Assembly (NCBI GenBank): GCA_002435585.1 | Contig: DJDY01000211.1 | Coordinates: forward strand, 1 to 11,278 | DNA: 11,278 nt | DNA from: Lachnospira sp. UBA5912 | Lineage (GTDB): Bacteria; Bacillota; Clostridia; Lachnospirales; Lachnospiraceae | Reading direction: 5' to 3' | In this document: in pieces, positions 6,240 through 11,278 of the stretch | How the letters are laid out: every line of letters starts with the position of its first letter | Position numbering within the stretch: position 1 is the first letter of the stretch | Made by a program: the position numbers and the translations under genes | Notes under the pieces: generated by a model | What the model was told of the DNA's origin: nothing | Database searches by the model: none | The model's input: the letters and a program-made list of their open reading frames with translations, nothing else

Positions 6240-7595
6240 TCACTTATATTGAATTTCTTTTTTATTTTTTATTTTTACTGCATTATGCAGTAGAAACGCT
6301 ACGCAGACACAGGCTGTAATGCACTCTGATACCGGAAAGCTGCTCCACACACCATTCATGCCAAACAGCCTTGATAATAATATGGATATTCCCACCATCA
6401 ACACAAATCCTCTTAGTATTGATACAACAAACGACTCCTTTGCCATCTCAACAGCGCTAAAATATCCTGCCGATATTATATTAAAACCTGCAAATAAAAA
6501 TCCTATAAAATATATTCTCATACCGGTATACGCATATCCTGCAAGCTCTACGACACCTTCACTGTTAAACAGACTCACAAGCTGTGTTGTAAATGCTGCA
6601 ACAACTGTATACATAACTGCAAATAATGCTACCGAAGTAATTATACTATATCTATATACCTTTGAAACATCTTTTTTACTACCTTTTCCATATGATTCGC
6701 TTATCAGTGGCTGTGCCCCCTGTGAAACACCGTTAAATATTGCTGTTCCAATATATGCATAATTCGCTACTACCCCATATGCAGCAACTCCTATATTACC
6801 AGTTAATGATAACATAAGCATATTAAATACAGTTGTAGTAACCGCAGAAGCCATCTCTCCTACGAAAGCCGCTGTTCCTAACATACAGCTTTCCCACAAC
6901 ATTTTAAATGAGGGAACATGCCACTTAAACACGACTGTGTTTTTCTTGCCTATAAAATGTGTCATACACACAAGTATACTGCACACTGGCGATGCTGCTG
7001 TAGCCATAGCTGCCCCAAGCAGCCCAAGGTGCATTGGGAACATAAATATATAATCAAACACTATGTTAAAAAGGCTTCCGGATAACGTAGCAAGCATAGC
7101 CCTTGATGGATCGTTATCATTTCTTACATATGCACTTACAATATAATTACACATAAAAAAAGGTGTGAACATAAGAAATGTCCTTGTATATCCTATACCA
7201 ATAGCTGTAATCTTATCATCTGCACCCATGATATGAAGAAGCTTATCCGGGGCAAATATGCCTACCAGGATAAACAACACACTTAAAATACATGCACACA
7301 TAATTGCATTAGAAAAATAATCATCGGCATGCCTGTCACCTTTAGCCCTCAATATCTTAAACCTTATGGCAGAGCCAACTCCCATCATCGAGCCAAAAGC
7401 AAATATAACGCTGAATATAGGAAGTACAAGATTAAGAACTGTAATTCCATCAGCACCTGCGAATTTGGATATAAAAAATGTATCTGCAACAACATAACAG
7501 GATATTCCTAACATTCCAAATATGTTCTGCGATACATATTTAACAAATTTCTTACCTATGCTCATAAACTTCTCCGTATAACTTTCATATAACAT
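6240..7595 (-). CDS. MATE-family efflux transporter
   Basis: This is a 451-aa polytopic membrane protein of the MATE (MOP superfamily) exporters, with about 12 predicted helices in two homologous halves and the usual family length. The N-terminal LGISCYVVADTFFISKFAGADGITVLNLVLP block is typical of helix 1-2 in MATE proteins. The loop with MGVGSAIRF and the second-half AYGVVANYAYIGTAIFNGVSQGAQPLISESYGKG segment match the conserved Q-P-rich region of helices 7-8. It is expected to export cationic drugs or metabolites using a Na+ or H+ gradient; the substrate is unknown. The first ATG (7593-7595) has AAGG 5 nt upstream. An alternative ATG at 7563-7565 has GGAG 6 nt upstream and would remove 10 residues. 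It diverges from fakB and probably shares its operator region. Confidence 0.9.
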   Translation of the reverse strand: MLYESYTEKFMSIGKKFVKYVSQNIFGMLGISCYVVADTFFISKFAGADGITVLNLVLPIFSVIFAFGSMMGVGSAIRFKILRAKGDRHADDYFSNAIMCACILSVLFILVGIFAPDKLLHIMGADDKITAIGIGYTRTFLMFTPFFMCNYIVSAYVRNDNDPSRAMLATLSGSLFNIVFDYIFMFPMHLGLLGAAMATAASPVCSILVCMTHFIGKKNTVVFKWHVPSFKMLWESCMLGTAAFVGEMASAVTTTVFNMLMLSLTGNIGVAAYGVVANYAYIGTAIFNGVSQGAQPLISESYGKGSKKDVSKVYRYSIITSVALFAVMYTVVAAFTTQLVSLFNSEGVVELAGYAYTGMRIYFIGFLFAGFNIISAGYFSAVEMAKESFVVSILRGFVLMVGISILLSRLFGMNGVWSSFPVSECITACVCVAFLLHNAVKIKNKKEIQYK

Positions 7596-7693
7596 TATAA
7601 CCTTTTCTTGTAATTTTCAAATTTTATATATAACTTCTTTTAATTTACATTAAAAAGACAAATAAAGCAAATAATAAAACATTAAATATTTTA

Positions 7694-7706
7694 TTTGACT
7701 TTCAAA
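7694..7706. promoter_or_regulatory. Operator 1: TTTGA-N3-TCAAA palindrome
   Basis: This perfect 5-bp dyad with a 3-bp centre (TTTGACTTTCAAA) overlaps the -35 of the fakB promoter and the expected start site of the divergent MATE promoter. TTTGAnnnTCAAA is the form reported for FabT-type MarR-family repressors of lipid genes in Firmicutes. Its centre is 33 bp from that of operator 2, about three helical turns, so two dimers would bind on the same face of the DNA. Confidence 0.65.
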
Positions 7707-7723
7707 GTATTATATTGTAATAT
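7695..7723 (+). promoter_or_regulatory. Promoter of the degV/fakB gene
   Basis: TTGACT (7695-7700), a 17-nt spacer and TAATAT (7718-7723) form a near-consensus sigma-70-type promoter. Transcription would start near 7730, inside operator 2, giving a leader of about 45 nt. The -35 lies inside operator 1, so repressor binding would block it. Confidence 0.65.
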
Positions 7724-7738
7724 TAGTTTGATTTTCAA
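7709..7738 (-). promoter_or_regulatory. Divergent promoter of the MATE operon
   Basis: The minus strand has TTGAAA (7733-7738), an 18-nt spacer and a perfect TATAAT (7709-7714). Its -35 lies in operator 2, and its expected start near 7702 lies in operator 1. It overlaps the fakB promoter almost completely, so the two probably compete. The MATE leader would be about 107 nt and is AT-rich with no clear structure. Confidence 0.5.
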
Positions 7739-7743
7739 ATCAA
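7727..7743. promoter_or_regulatory. Operator 2: nested palindromes TTTGATTTTCAAA / TTGATTT-TC-AAATCAA
   Basis: The 13-nt dyad TTTGA-TTT-TCAAA (7727-7739) matches operator 1. A second, longer dyad with 7-bp arms and a 2-bp centre (7728-7743) overlaps it in a different register. The site covers the expected fakB transcription start and the -35 of the divergent MATE promoter. Confidence 0.62.
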
Positions 7744-7755
7744 TTAGCATAAAAC

Positions 7756-7761
7756 AAGGAG
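7756..7761 (+). promoter_or_regulatory. Distant ribosome binding site of degV/fakB
   Basis: AAGGAG is followed by 13 nt before the ATG at 7775, longer than the usual 6-9 nt. No closer purine-rich site and no in-frame upstream start exist (TAA at 7766-7768), so translation may start less efficiently than in neighbouring genes. Confidence 0.6.
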
Positions 7762-7774
7762 ATTATAAATCGAT

Positions 7775-8623
7775 ATGAATAACATAGCAATAATAACAGA
7801 TTCCGCCTCCGACTTAGCGCACAATAATGATAAAAACATAACCGTCCTTCCTATGACAATATCGTTTGATAAGCAGCAATATGAGGATGGTATCTCACTT
7901 ACGCCAGACGATTTTTATATGAAACTGATTGAGAGCTCTACGCTTCCTAAAACAAGCCAGATTAGTCCATATGCTTTCGGACAGGCTTATGCAAACGCAC
8001 TTGAACATGCCAGCAGTATAATAGTTATAACTCTATCCTCCAAACTTTCAGGAACTTATCAGAGTGCATGTATTGCCGCCAAAGACTATGAAGATAAAGT
8101 ATATGTTATAGATAGTGAAAATGTCACCGTTGGCGAACAGATTCTTGTCGACTATGCATTATCATGTATAGAAAATGGTCTTAATGTAACAGACATAGTT
8201 GACAAGCTTAATATCATTAAAAAGCGTATAAGACTTGTAGCTCTCCTTGACACTCTTGAATATCTAAAAAAGGGAGGACGTATATCTGGCGGTGCTGCAT
8301 TTCTTGGTAATGTTTTAAACATTAAGCCCGTTATTGCCATAGACAATGGCGAAGTTGCATTTCTTGGCAAAGCCCGTGGTTCAAAGCAGGGGAACAATTT
8401 TCTTATACAGCAGATTAATACATATGGTGGAATAGATTATTCCATGCCTGTTCTTCTTGGATATACCGGATGTTCTACAGTTCTTATTGACAAATACATA
8501 AAAGACAGCAGCTCATTGTGGGAAGGTAAAATCCCTGTTCCAGATGTTGTCCAGGTCGGTGCCACAATAGGAACGCACATAGGACCAGGTGGTATAACTG
8601 TTGCTTTCTTTTCCAATGAATAA
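7775..8623 (+). CDS. degV: DegV family fatty-acid-binding protein (FakB-like)
   Basis: This is a 282-aa soluble DegV protein, a full-length member. In characterised homologues (FakB) it binds one fatty acid and presents it to the kinase FakA to make acyl-phosphate for phospholipid synthesis. Motifs are in order. ITDSASDL at residues 7-14 is the N-terminal nucleotide-like fold start. TSQ at 60-62 and SGTYQSA at 92-98 provide the Thr and Ser that hold the carboxylate. DTLEYLKKGGRIS spans 159-171, and GTHIGPG at 266-272 provides the conserved histidine. No FakA-type gene (DAK2/DegV kinase) is in the window, so the partner must be encoded elsewhere. The gene is alone on the plus strand between a promoter with two FabT-like operators and a strong terminator. 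That arrangement fits lipid-responsive repression. Chain-length preference cannot be read from sequence. Confidence 0.92.
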   Translation: MNNIAIITDSASDLAHNNDKNITVLPMTISFDKQQYEDGISLTPDDFYMKLIESSTLPKTSQISPYAFGQAYANALEHASSIIVITLSSKLSGTYQSACIAAKDYEDKVYVIDSENVTVGEQILVDYALSCIENGLNVTDIVDKLNIIKKRIRLVALLDTLEYLKKGGRISGGAAFLGNVLNIKPVIAIDNGEVAFLGKARGSKQGNNFLIQQINTYGGIDYSMPVLLGYTGCSTVLIDKYIKDSSSLWEGKIPVPDVVQVGATIGTHIGPGGITVAFFSNE

Positions 8624-8631
8624 CATATAAA

Positions 8632-8697
8632 TATATATACATATCTATGTGCAGTGTTGTATATAAATAATAAATAATCAACACACATGCATATATA
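8632..8697. repeat. Imperfect inverted repeat after degV/fakB
   Basis: Outer arms TATATATACAT (8632-8642) and ATGCATATATA (8687-8697) pair with one mismatch. Inner arms GTGTTG (8654-8659) and CAACAC (8679-8684) pair perfectly around an AT-rich 19-nt loop. It lies directly before the terminator stem. It may help fold the 3' UTR or be chance pairing in AT-rich DNA. Confidence 0.3.
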
Positions 8698-8759
8698 AAA
8701 AAGGATTAAAGTCTTATGTAATACATTGATTGTAATACGATATAACTTTAATCCTTTTT
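8698..8759. terminator. Bidirectional intrinsic terminator with large loop
   Basis: A perfect 15-bp inverted repeat (8698-8712 and 8745-8759) has arms beginning AAAAAGG and ending CCTTTTT, so each strand shows a stem followed by a T run. It sits between convergent genes (degV/fakB and the anchored-protein gene) and can end both transcripts. The 32-nt loop is unusually long. It holds a direct repeat, TGTAATAC (8717-8724 and 8731-8738), and a small ATGTA-A-TACAT dyad (8716-8726). Confidence 0.85.
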
Positions 8760-8784
8760 ATTATATATTTTATATAACTTTGTT

Positions 8785-9849
8785 TTATTTTGTCTGCAGA
8801 TCAGCTATCTTCCAGCTGTTACCAGATTTAACATAATAAAGTATAACCTTTGTATTATATGTATAATTATTGTCTGCCATAACTACGCTATAAGTATAAT
8901 CAGCTTCTACCGAATAACATTCATCTGAATATCTCTTAACATTGTTAAGCTCAATATCTCCTATAGTAAGCGAGCTGTGATCAGCATACCAGATACTTGT
9001 ATATGTTATATACTGGAGGAAATCATATGCCTTAGAATTCCTTATAACACTTCCTGATATTGAATCAAACTTGGCTTCTGTATACATATATTTTGTATAG
9101 TTTTCTATAAATGTTTTTATAGTATCCTGCTTATCAGCTATTACAGACTCATCCGTCTCATAATCATAAGTATATGTACCATCCTGAGCTATTGATGGTT
9201 CTACTTCTTTACCACTAAGTGCGCTTACACATTTAATCTCCGGGTTAACATATGAAGCATCAACCTTGTACTTAACAAGATAAGGTATTGCTGCATACCT
9301 GGAAACATTGGATAAATCATCTTTATTGATATTATTCTCAACAACATCATCTTTAGTAAGTGTTGTTCCATTATATGTAATAGTGTAGTCCTCAGGTGCT
9401 ATAATATTACGATATTCATCTGTAACAAATCCTAAATCTATGTCCTCTATATTCCATATTATTGAATTATAGGCTCCTCTTTTATCAGACTTTGCAAGCT
9501 TTACAACCGCTACTTCCTTTCCATCAGCCTTAATGCTGTATGTTGGATTATCAGCAGTGTACTGTATCATCTTTTTATCATATGTGTAATCCGTACCCTG
9601 AATGTGCTGTTTTACTGCCTCATTAAATCTATCATCTGTATCTTTGAATTTAGAACGGTTTACATAATATTTTACTATATCATCCACATCAAGATTCTTA
9701 AAACTTACAATAACATCTTCTACTTTATGTTCAGGCTGCGCCTTTTCATATGATGCAAGAAATGTCCATAATACTATAAGCACTACAGCACATATTGCAA
9801 CTACAACACCCGTAACTATTGCATATATTTTCCAGAATTTTGTTTTCAT
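8785..9849 (-). CDS. Membrane-anchored extracytoplasmic protein, unknown function
   Basis: This is a 354-aa protein with an uncleaved N-terminal membrane anchor: a short basic start (MKTKFWK), then a hydrophobic segment at about residues 8-30. The rest is a predicted extracytoplasmic domain rich in Tyr, Asp, Asn and Thr. The final ~110 residues end in ILYYVKSGNSWKIADLQTK, a hydrophobic strand plus a W-K-I turn. That closing pattern recalls NTF2-like folds, and the segment at about 45-135 may be a similar unit; both are inference from pattern only. I recognise no catalytic motif and no lipobox cysteine. The start ATG has GAGGA about 5 nt upstream. The gene begins 22 bp after the phosphodiester glycosidase stop, so the two are very likely co-transcribed and may work together at the cell surface. 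Confidence 0.72.
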   Translation of the reverse strand: MKTKFWKIYAIVTGVVVAICAVVLIVLWTFLASYEKAQPEHKVEDVIVSFKNLDVDDIVKYYVNRSKFKDTDDRFNEAVKQHIQGTDYTYDKKMIQYTADNPTYSIKADGKEVAVVKLAKSDKRGAYNSIIWNIEDIDLGFVTDEYRNIIAPEDYTITYNGTTLTKDDVVENNINKDDLSNVSRYAAIPYLVKYKVDASYVNPEIKCVSALSGKEVEPSIAQDGTYTYDYETDESVIADKQDTIKTFIENYTKYMYTEAKFDSISGSVIRNSKAYDFLQYITYTSIWYADHSSLTIGDIELNNVKRYSDECYSVEADYTYSVVMADNNYTYNTKVILYYVKSGNSWKIADLQTK

Positions 9850-9871
9850 ATCATCCTCGATTCTTATTCAA

Positions 9872-10900
9872 TTATTTAACTATTACTGATGTAGGAATGC
9901 CCCTGTCACCTATAAGTGAAGAACAGTTGTTAATAATCTTTCCTTTATAGTACATCATAGAAGATGAACCACCATCAAGGTTAGCTGCATTAACAGCTCC
10001 ATTTTCCAGCAATATGTTAATAAGGTCTGCATATGAAGCACCAAGGCTTGCAGCCGAACGTCCATCTATAACAAGAAGAATAACTGTTCCATCTGCACAC
10101 TGCCCTATAGCTGTTCTTGGGTTAAGTCCACTTCCTGAACCATTGACAACTGATGGCTCTCCATTAACTATAAGTATAGGTCCAAATGAAAGTGCATCAC
10201 GTACTCTTCTGTCAACCGCCTGTTTTCCTGTCATGCTTCCAACAACCAGTTTGTTATCATAATCAAAACCTATAACCTCGTATGTCTTATCTTCGCTTCC
10301 CCATACAATCTGACCTTCATGTATTACTATTCCTATTGGAATTCCACCATTACCAGTTCCATTAGGATCCTCGAATCCGCCACCATTGGTTGCAAGAATC
10401 GCTCCATAGCTTTCAGCCTGCTCTGTCACTGTTTTTCCTTCGTGGTCAGATCCGAACTCGCCGCTTATTCCTATCTGGACTCTTGATGGGTCCTTTATCT
10501 TCGCCATATATCCTTTATATGTAGCTCCTGATATTTCCTCTACTGTTATTATATCATCATCACTTGCAGAAGAATTATTATTATTACTTATATTAATAAG
10601 TCCTGAATCAGTAACTGCATCTGATGATTTTACAGAATTCTGACTTCTTATGGATGCAATCTCATCATCTGACATAAACAATGTTGCCATAAACTTTCCA
10701 GCACTCGATTCCATGGCTGAATTGACAAACAGATTTCTTGCTGTCTTTGACGGTCCGAACTCAAGTATTAATATCACTGATACCAAAAAAAGCAATACTA
10801 CACCAAGTAATGTTCCTACGCATGCTGCTACACGTCCAATAATGCCCGGAACTTTATTCTTCGTTTTTTTATTATTTTTATAAATATTATTACCAGCCAT
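9872..10900 (-). CDS. Membrane-anchored phosphodiester glycosidase (NAGPA-like) family protein
   Basis: This is a 342-aa protein with a lysine/asparagine-rich cytoplasmic tail, one transmembrane helix at about residues 24-47, a Ser/Asn/Asp-rich linker (about 85-118) and a C-terminal phosphodiester glycosidase (NAGPA, PF09992-type) domain. Domain signatures are TNGGGF at 171-176, SFGPILIVNGE at 238-248, NPRTAIGQ at 260-267, VIDGR at 277-281, NLDGGSSSMM at 307-316 and DRGIPTSVIV at 332-341. Characterised relatives remove N-acetylglucosamine from a phosphodiester. Bacterial members are often tied to exopolysaccharide or wall teichoic acid-type polymers, so an extracytoplasmic glycan-phosphate role is inferred. 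The start ATG at 10898-10900 has GGGAG 6 nt upstream. It heads a two-gene unit with the anchored protein downstream. Confidence 0.9.
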   Translation of the reverse strand: MAGNNIYKNNKKTKNKVPGIIGRVAACVGTLLGVVLLFLVSVILILEFGPSKTARNLFVNSAMESSAGKFMATLFMSDDEIASIRSQNSVKSSDAVTDSGLINISNNNNSSASDDDIITVEEISGATYKGYMAKIKDPSRVQIGISGEFGSDHEGKTVTEQAESYGAILATNGGGFEDPNGTGNGGIPIGIVIHEGQIVWGSEDKTYEVIGFDYDNKLVVGSMTGKQAVDRRVRDALSFGPILIVNGEPSVVNGSGSGLNPRTAIGQCADGTVILLVIDGRSAASLGASYADLINILLENGAVNAANLDGGSSSMMYYKGKIINNCSSLIGDRGIPTSVIVK

Positions 10901-10921
10901 TGATAGCTCCCTTAAATAAAA

Positions 10922-10951
10922 ATTCTATGCAAAATTTTATTAAACAAACAA
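10922..10951 (-). promoter_or_regulatory. Weak candidate promoter for the glycosidase operon
   Basis: The minus strand has TTGTTT (10946-10951), an 18-nt spacer and TAGAAT (10922-10927). This places a start site near 10914, only about 13 nt before the start codon and just ahead of GGGAG. The -10 matches 5/6; the -35 keeps only TTG. Confidence 0.25.
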
Positions 10952-11054
10952 TATTTTTGCACATACGCGCTGATTATACAACATAGCTCTTACTTTTTCA
11001 ACAAACTCTTTTTATTATTCCTCGTTATTATTATTTTTATTATCCTTGTTACTG

Positions 11055-11114
11055 TTATTCTTGTTGTTCCTGTTTGTCAGCCGGAATATTTAATTTCCAA
11101 AGTGCTAAATTCAT
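11055..11114 (-). CDS. Possible 19-aa peptide ORF or frameshifted small gene
   Basis: An ATG at 11112-11114 opens 19 codons, encoding MNLALWKLNIPADKQEQQE, then TAA. No Shine-Dalgarno is visible. Just past this point, another minus-strand frame reads an Asn/Lys-rich tail (NNKNNSNKDNKNNNNEE) ending in tandem TAA stops at 11012-11017. The two parts would join after a +1 shift near the CAA CAA GAA codons. It may be the remnant of a small protein, a frameshift, or chance in low-complexity DNA. Confidence 0.2.
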   Translation of the reverse strand: MNLALWKLNIPADKQEQQE

Positions 11115-11180
11115 TACTGATATGAGAAGTTTTAGTTAACTATAATTTTTAATTTTGTTTAATTTTGTTTGCATAAACTA

Positions 11181-11209
11181 TTGACAAATTATATATTTAT
11201 GTGTAATAT
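11181..11209 (+). promoter_or_regulatory. Promoter of tRNA-Gly
   Basis: A perfect TTGACA (11181-11186), a 17-nt spacer and TAATAT (11204-11209) lie 11 bp before the mature tRNA 5' end, so transcription would begin a few bases upstream of the tRNA. It is the closest match to consensus in the window, as expected for a stable RNA gene. Confidence 0.8.
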
Positions 11210-11220
11210 ATACCTTGCTT

Positions 11221-11278
<58 letters not shown>

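Larger units (their letters stand above)
10901..11220. other. AT-rich intergenic region between the glycosidase gene and tRNA-Gly
   Basis: I see no firm gene in these 320 bases. Visible items are a weak promoter for the glycosidase and a 7-bp inverted repeat, TGCAAAA/TTTTGCA (10928-10934 and 10955-10961). There is also an AAY-repeat tract on the minus strand (about 11012-11090) that translates as Asn-rich in one frame, and a 19-codon minus-strand ORF (11055-11114). A tandem direct repeat, TAATTTTGTT, lies at about 11149-11169, followed by the tRNA promoter. On the plus strand the AAY tract reads as a hydrophobic Ile/Val/Leu stretch without an ATG, which is its trivial complement. Confidence 0.55.

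Noticed and set aside
7694..7743. FapR operator reading of the fakB control region
   Set aside because: The TTAGTACCT-type FapR consensus is absent; the TTTGAnnnTCAAA form fits the MarR/FabT class instead.
8152..8688. Minus-strand open frames across degV/fakB
   Set aside because: They are antisense to a protein with full family motifs, have no ribosome binding site, and show no recognisable fold.
10916..11125. Plus-strand 69-codon hydrophobic open frame resembling a membrane peptide
   Set aside because: It has no in-frame ATG or ribosome binding site; the Ile/Val/Leu run is simply the complement of an AAT/AAC repeat.

Overview
This AT-rich window looks like chromosomal DNA of a low-GC Clostridia bacterium, most plausibly Lachnospiraceae. 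That is inferred from strong GGAGG-type ribosome binding sites, the codon preferences, the typical tRNA-Gly(GCC), a KtrAB/CorA set, a FeoB-associated Cys-rich peptide and a DUF2974 (Mbeg1-like) hydrolase. I see no phage, IS, integrase or CRISPR signature. The content is housekeeping and envelope genes with interesting regulatory DNA between them.

Layout. (1) Positions 1-114 hold a hairpin-rich non-coding block at the left edge. (2) Positions 115-7595 hold eight co-oriented minus-strand genes, in transcription order: a MATE-family exporter, a 75-aa conserved hypothetical, a DUF2974 alpha/beta hydrolase, a FeoB-associated Cys-rich membrane peptide, a 416-aa two-[4Fe-4S] ferredoxin-type protein, CorA, KtrB and KtrA. 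Short gaps (7-51 bp) join the first five. Gaps of 80-155 bp before CorA, KtrB and KtrA hold a promoter or leader elements. (3) Positions 7596-7774 are a divergent control region carrying two TTTGA-N3-TCAAA palindromes woven into two face-to-face promoters. (4) Positions 7775-8623 hold a plus-strand DegV/FakB fatty-acid-binding protein, ended by a bidirectional terminator shared with the convergent unit. (5) Positions 8785-10900 hold a minus-strand two-gene unit: a membrane-anchored phosphodiester glycosidase (NAGPA-like) and a membrane-anchored extracytoplasmic protein of unknown function. (6) Positions 10901-11220 are non-coding, followed by a tRNA-Gly(GCC) cut by the right edge, with a near-consensus promoter.

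How the genes fit together. CorA (Mg2+), KtrB (K+ pore) and KtrA (nucleotide-sensing K+ gate) form a cation-homeostasis block. KtrB and KtrA each carry a copy of the same ~40-nt leader element ending in their Shine-Dalgarno sequence, even though they are already adjacent. The Cys-rich peptide and the ferredoxin-type protein are probably a co-translated pair linked to iron or redox handling. The fakB/MATE divergent region suggests one MarR-type (FabT-like) repressor could control fatty-acid uptake and an exporter operon together. The regulator itself is not in the window.

The strongest candidates for something undescribed are the interlocked fakB/MATE operator-promoter array and the duplicated leader element in front of ktrB and ktrA. 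Both are read directly from the sequence; their functions are inference.
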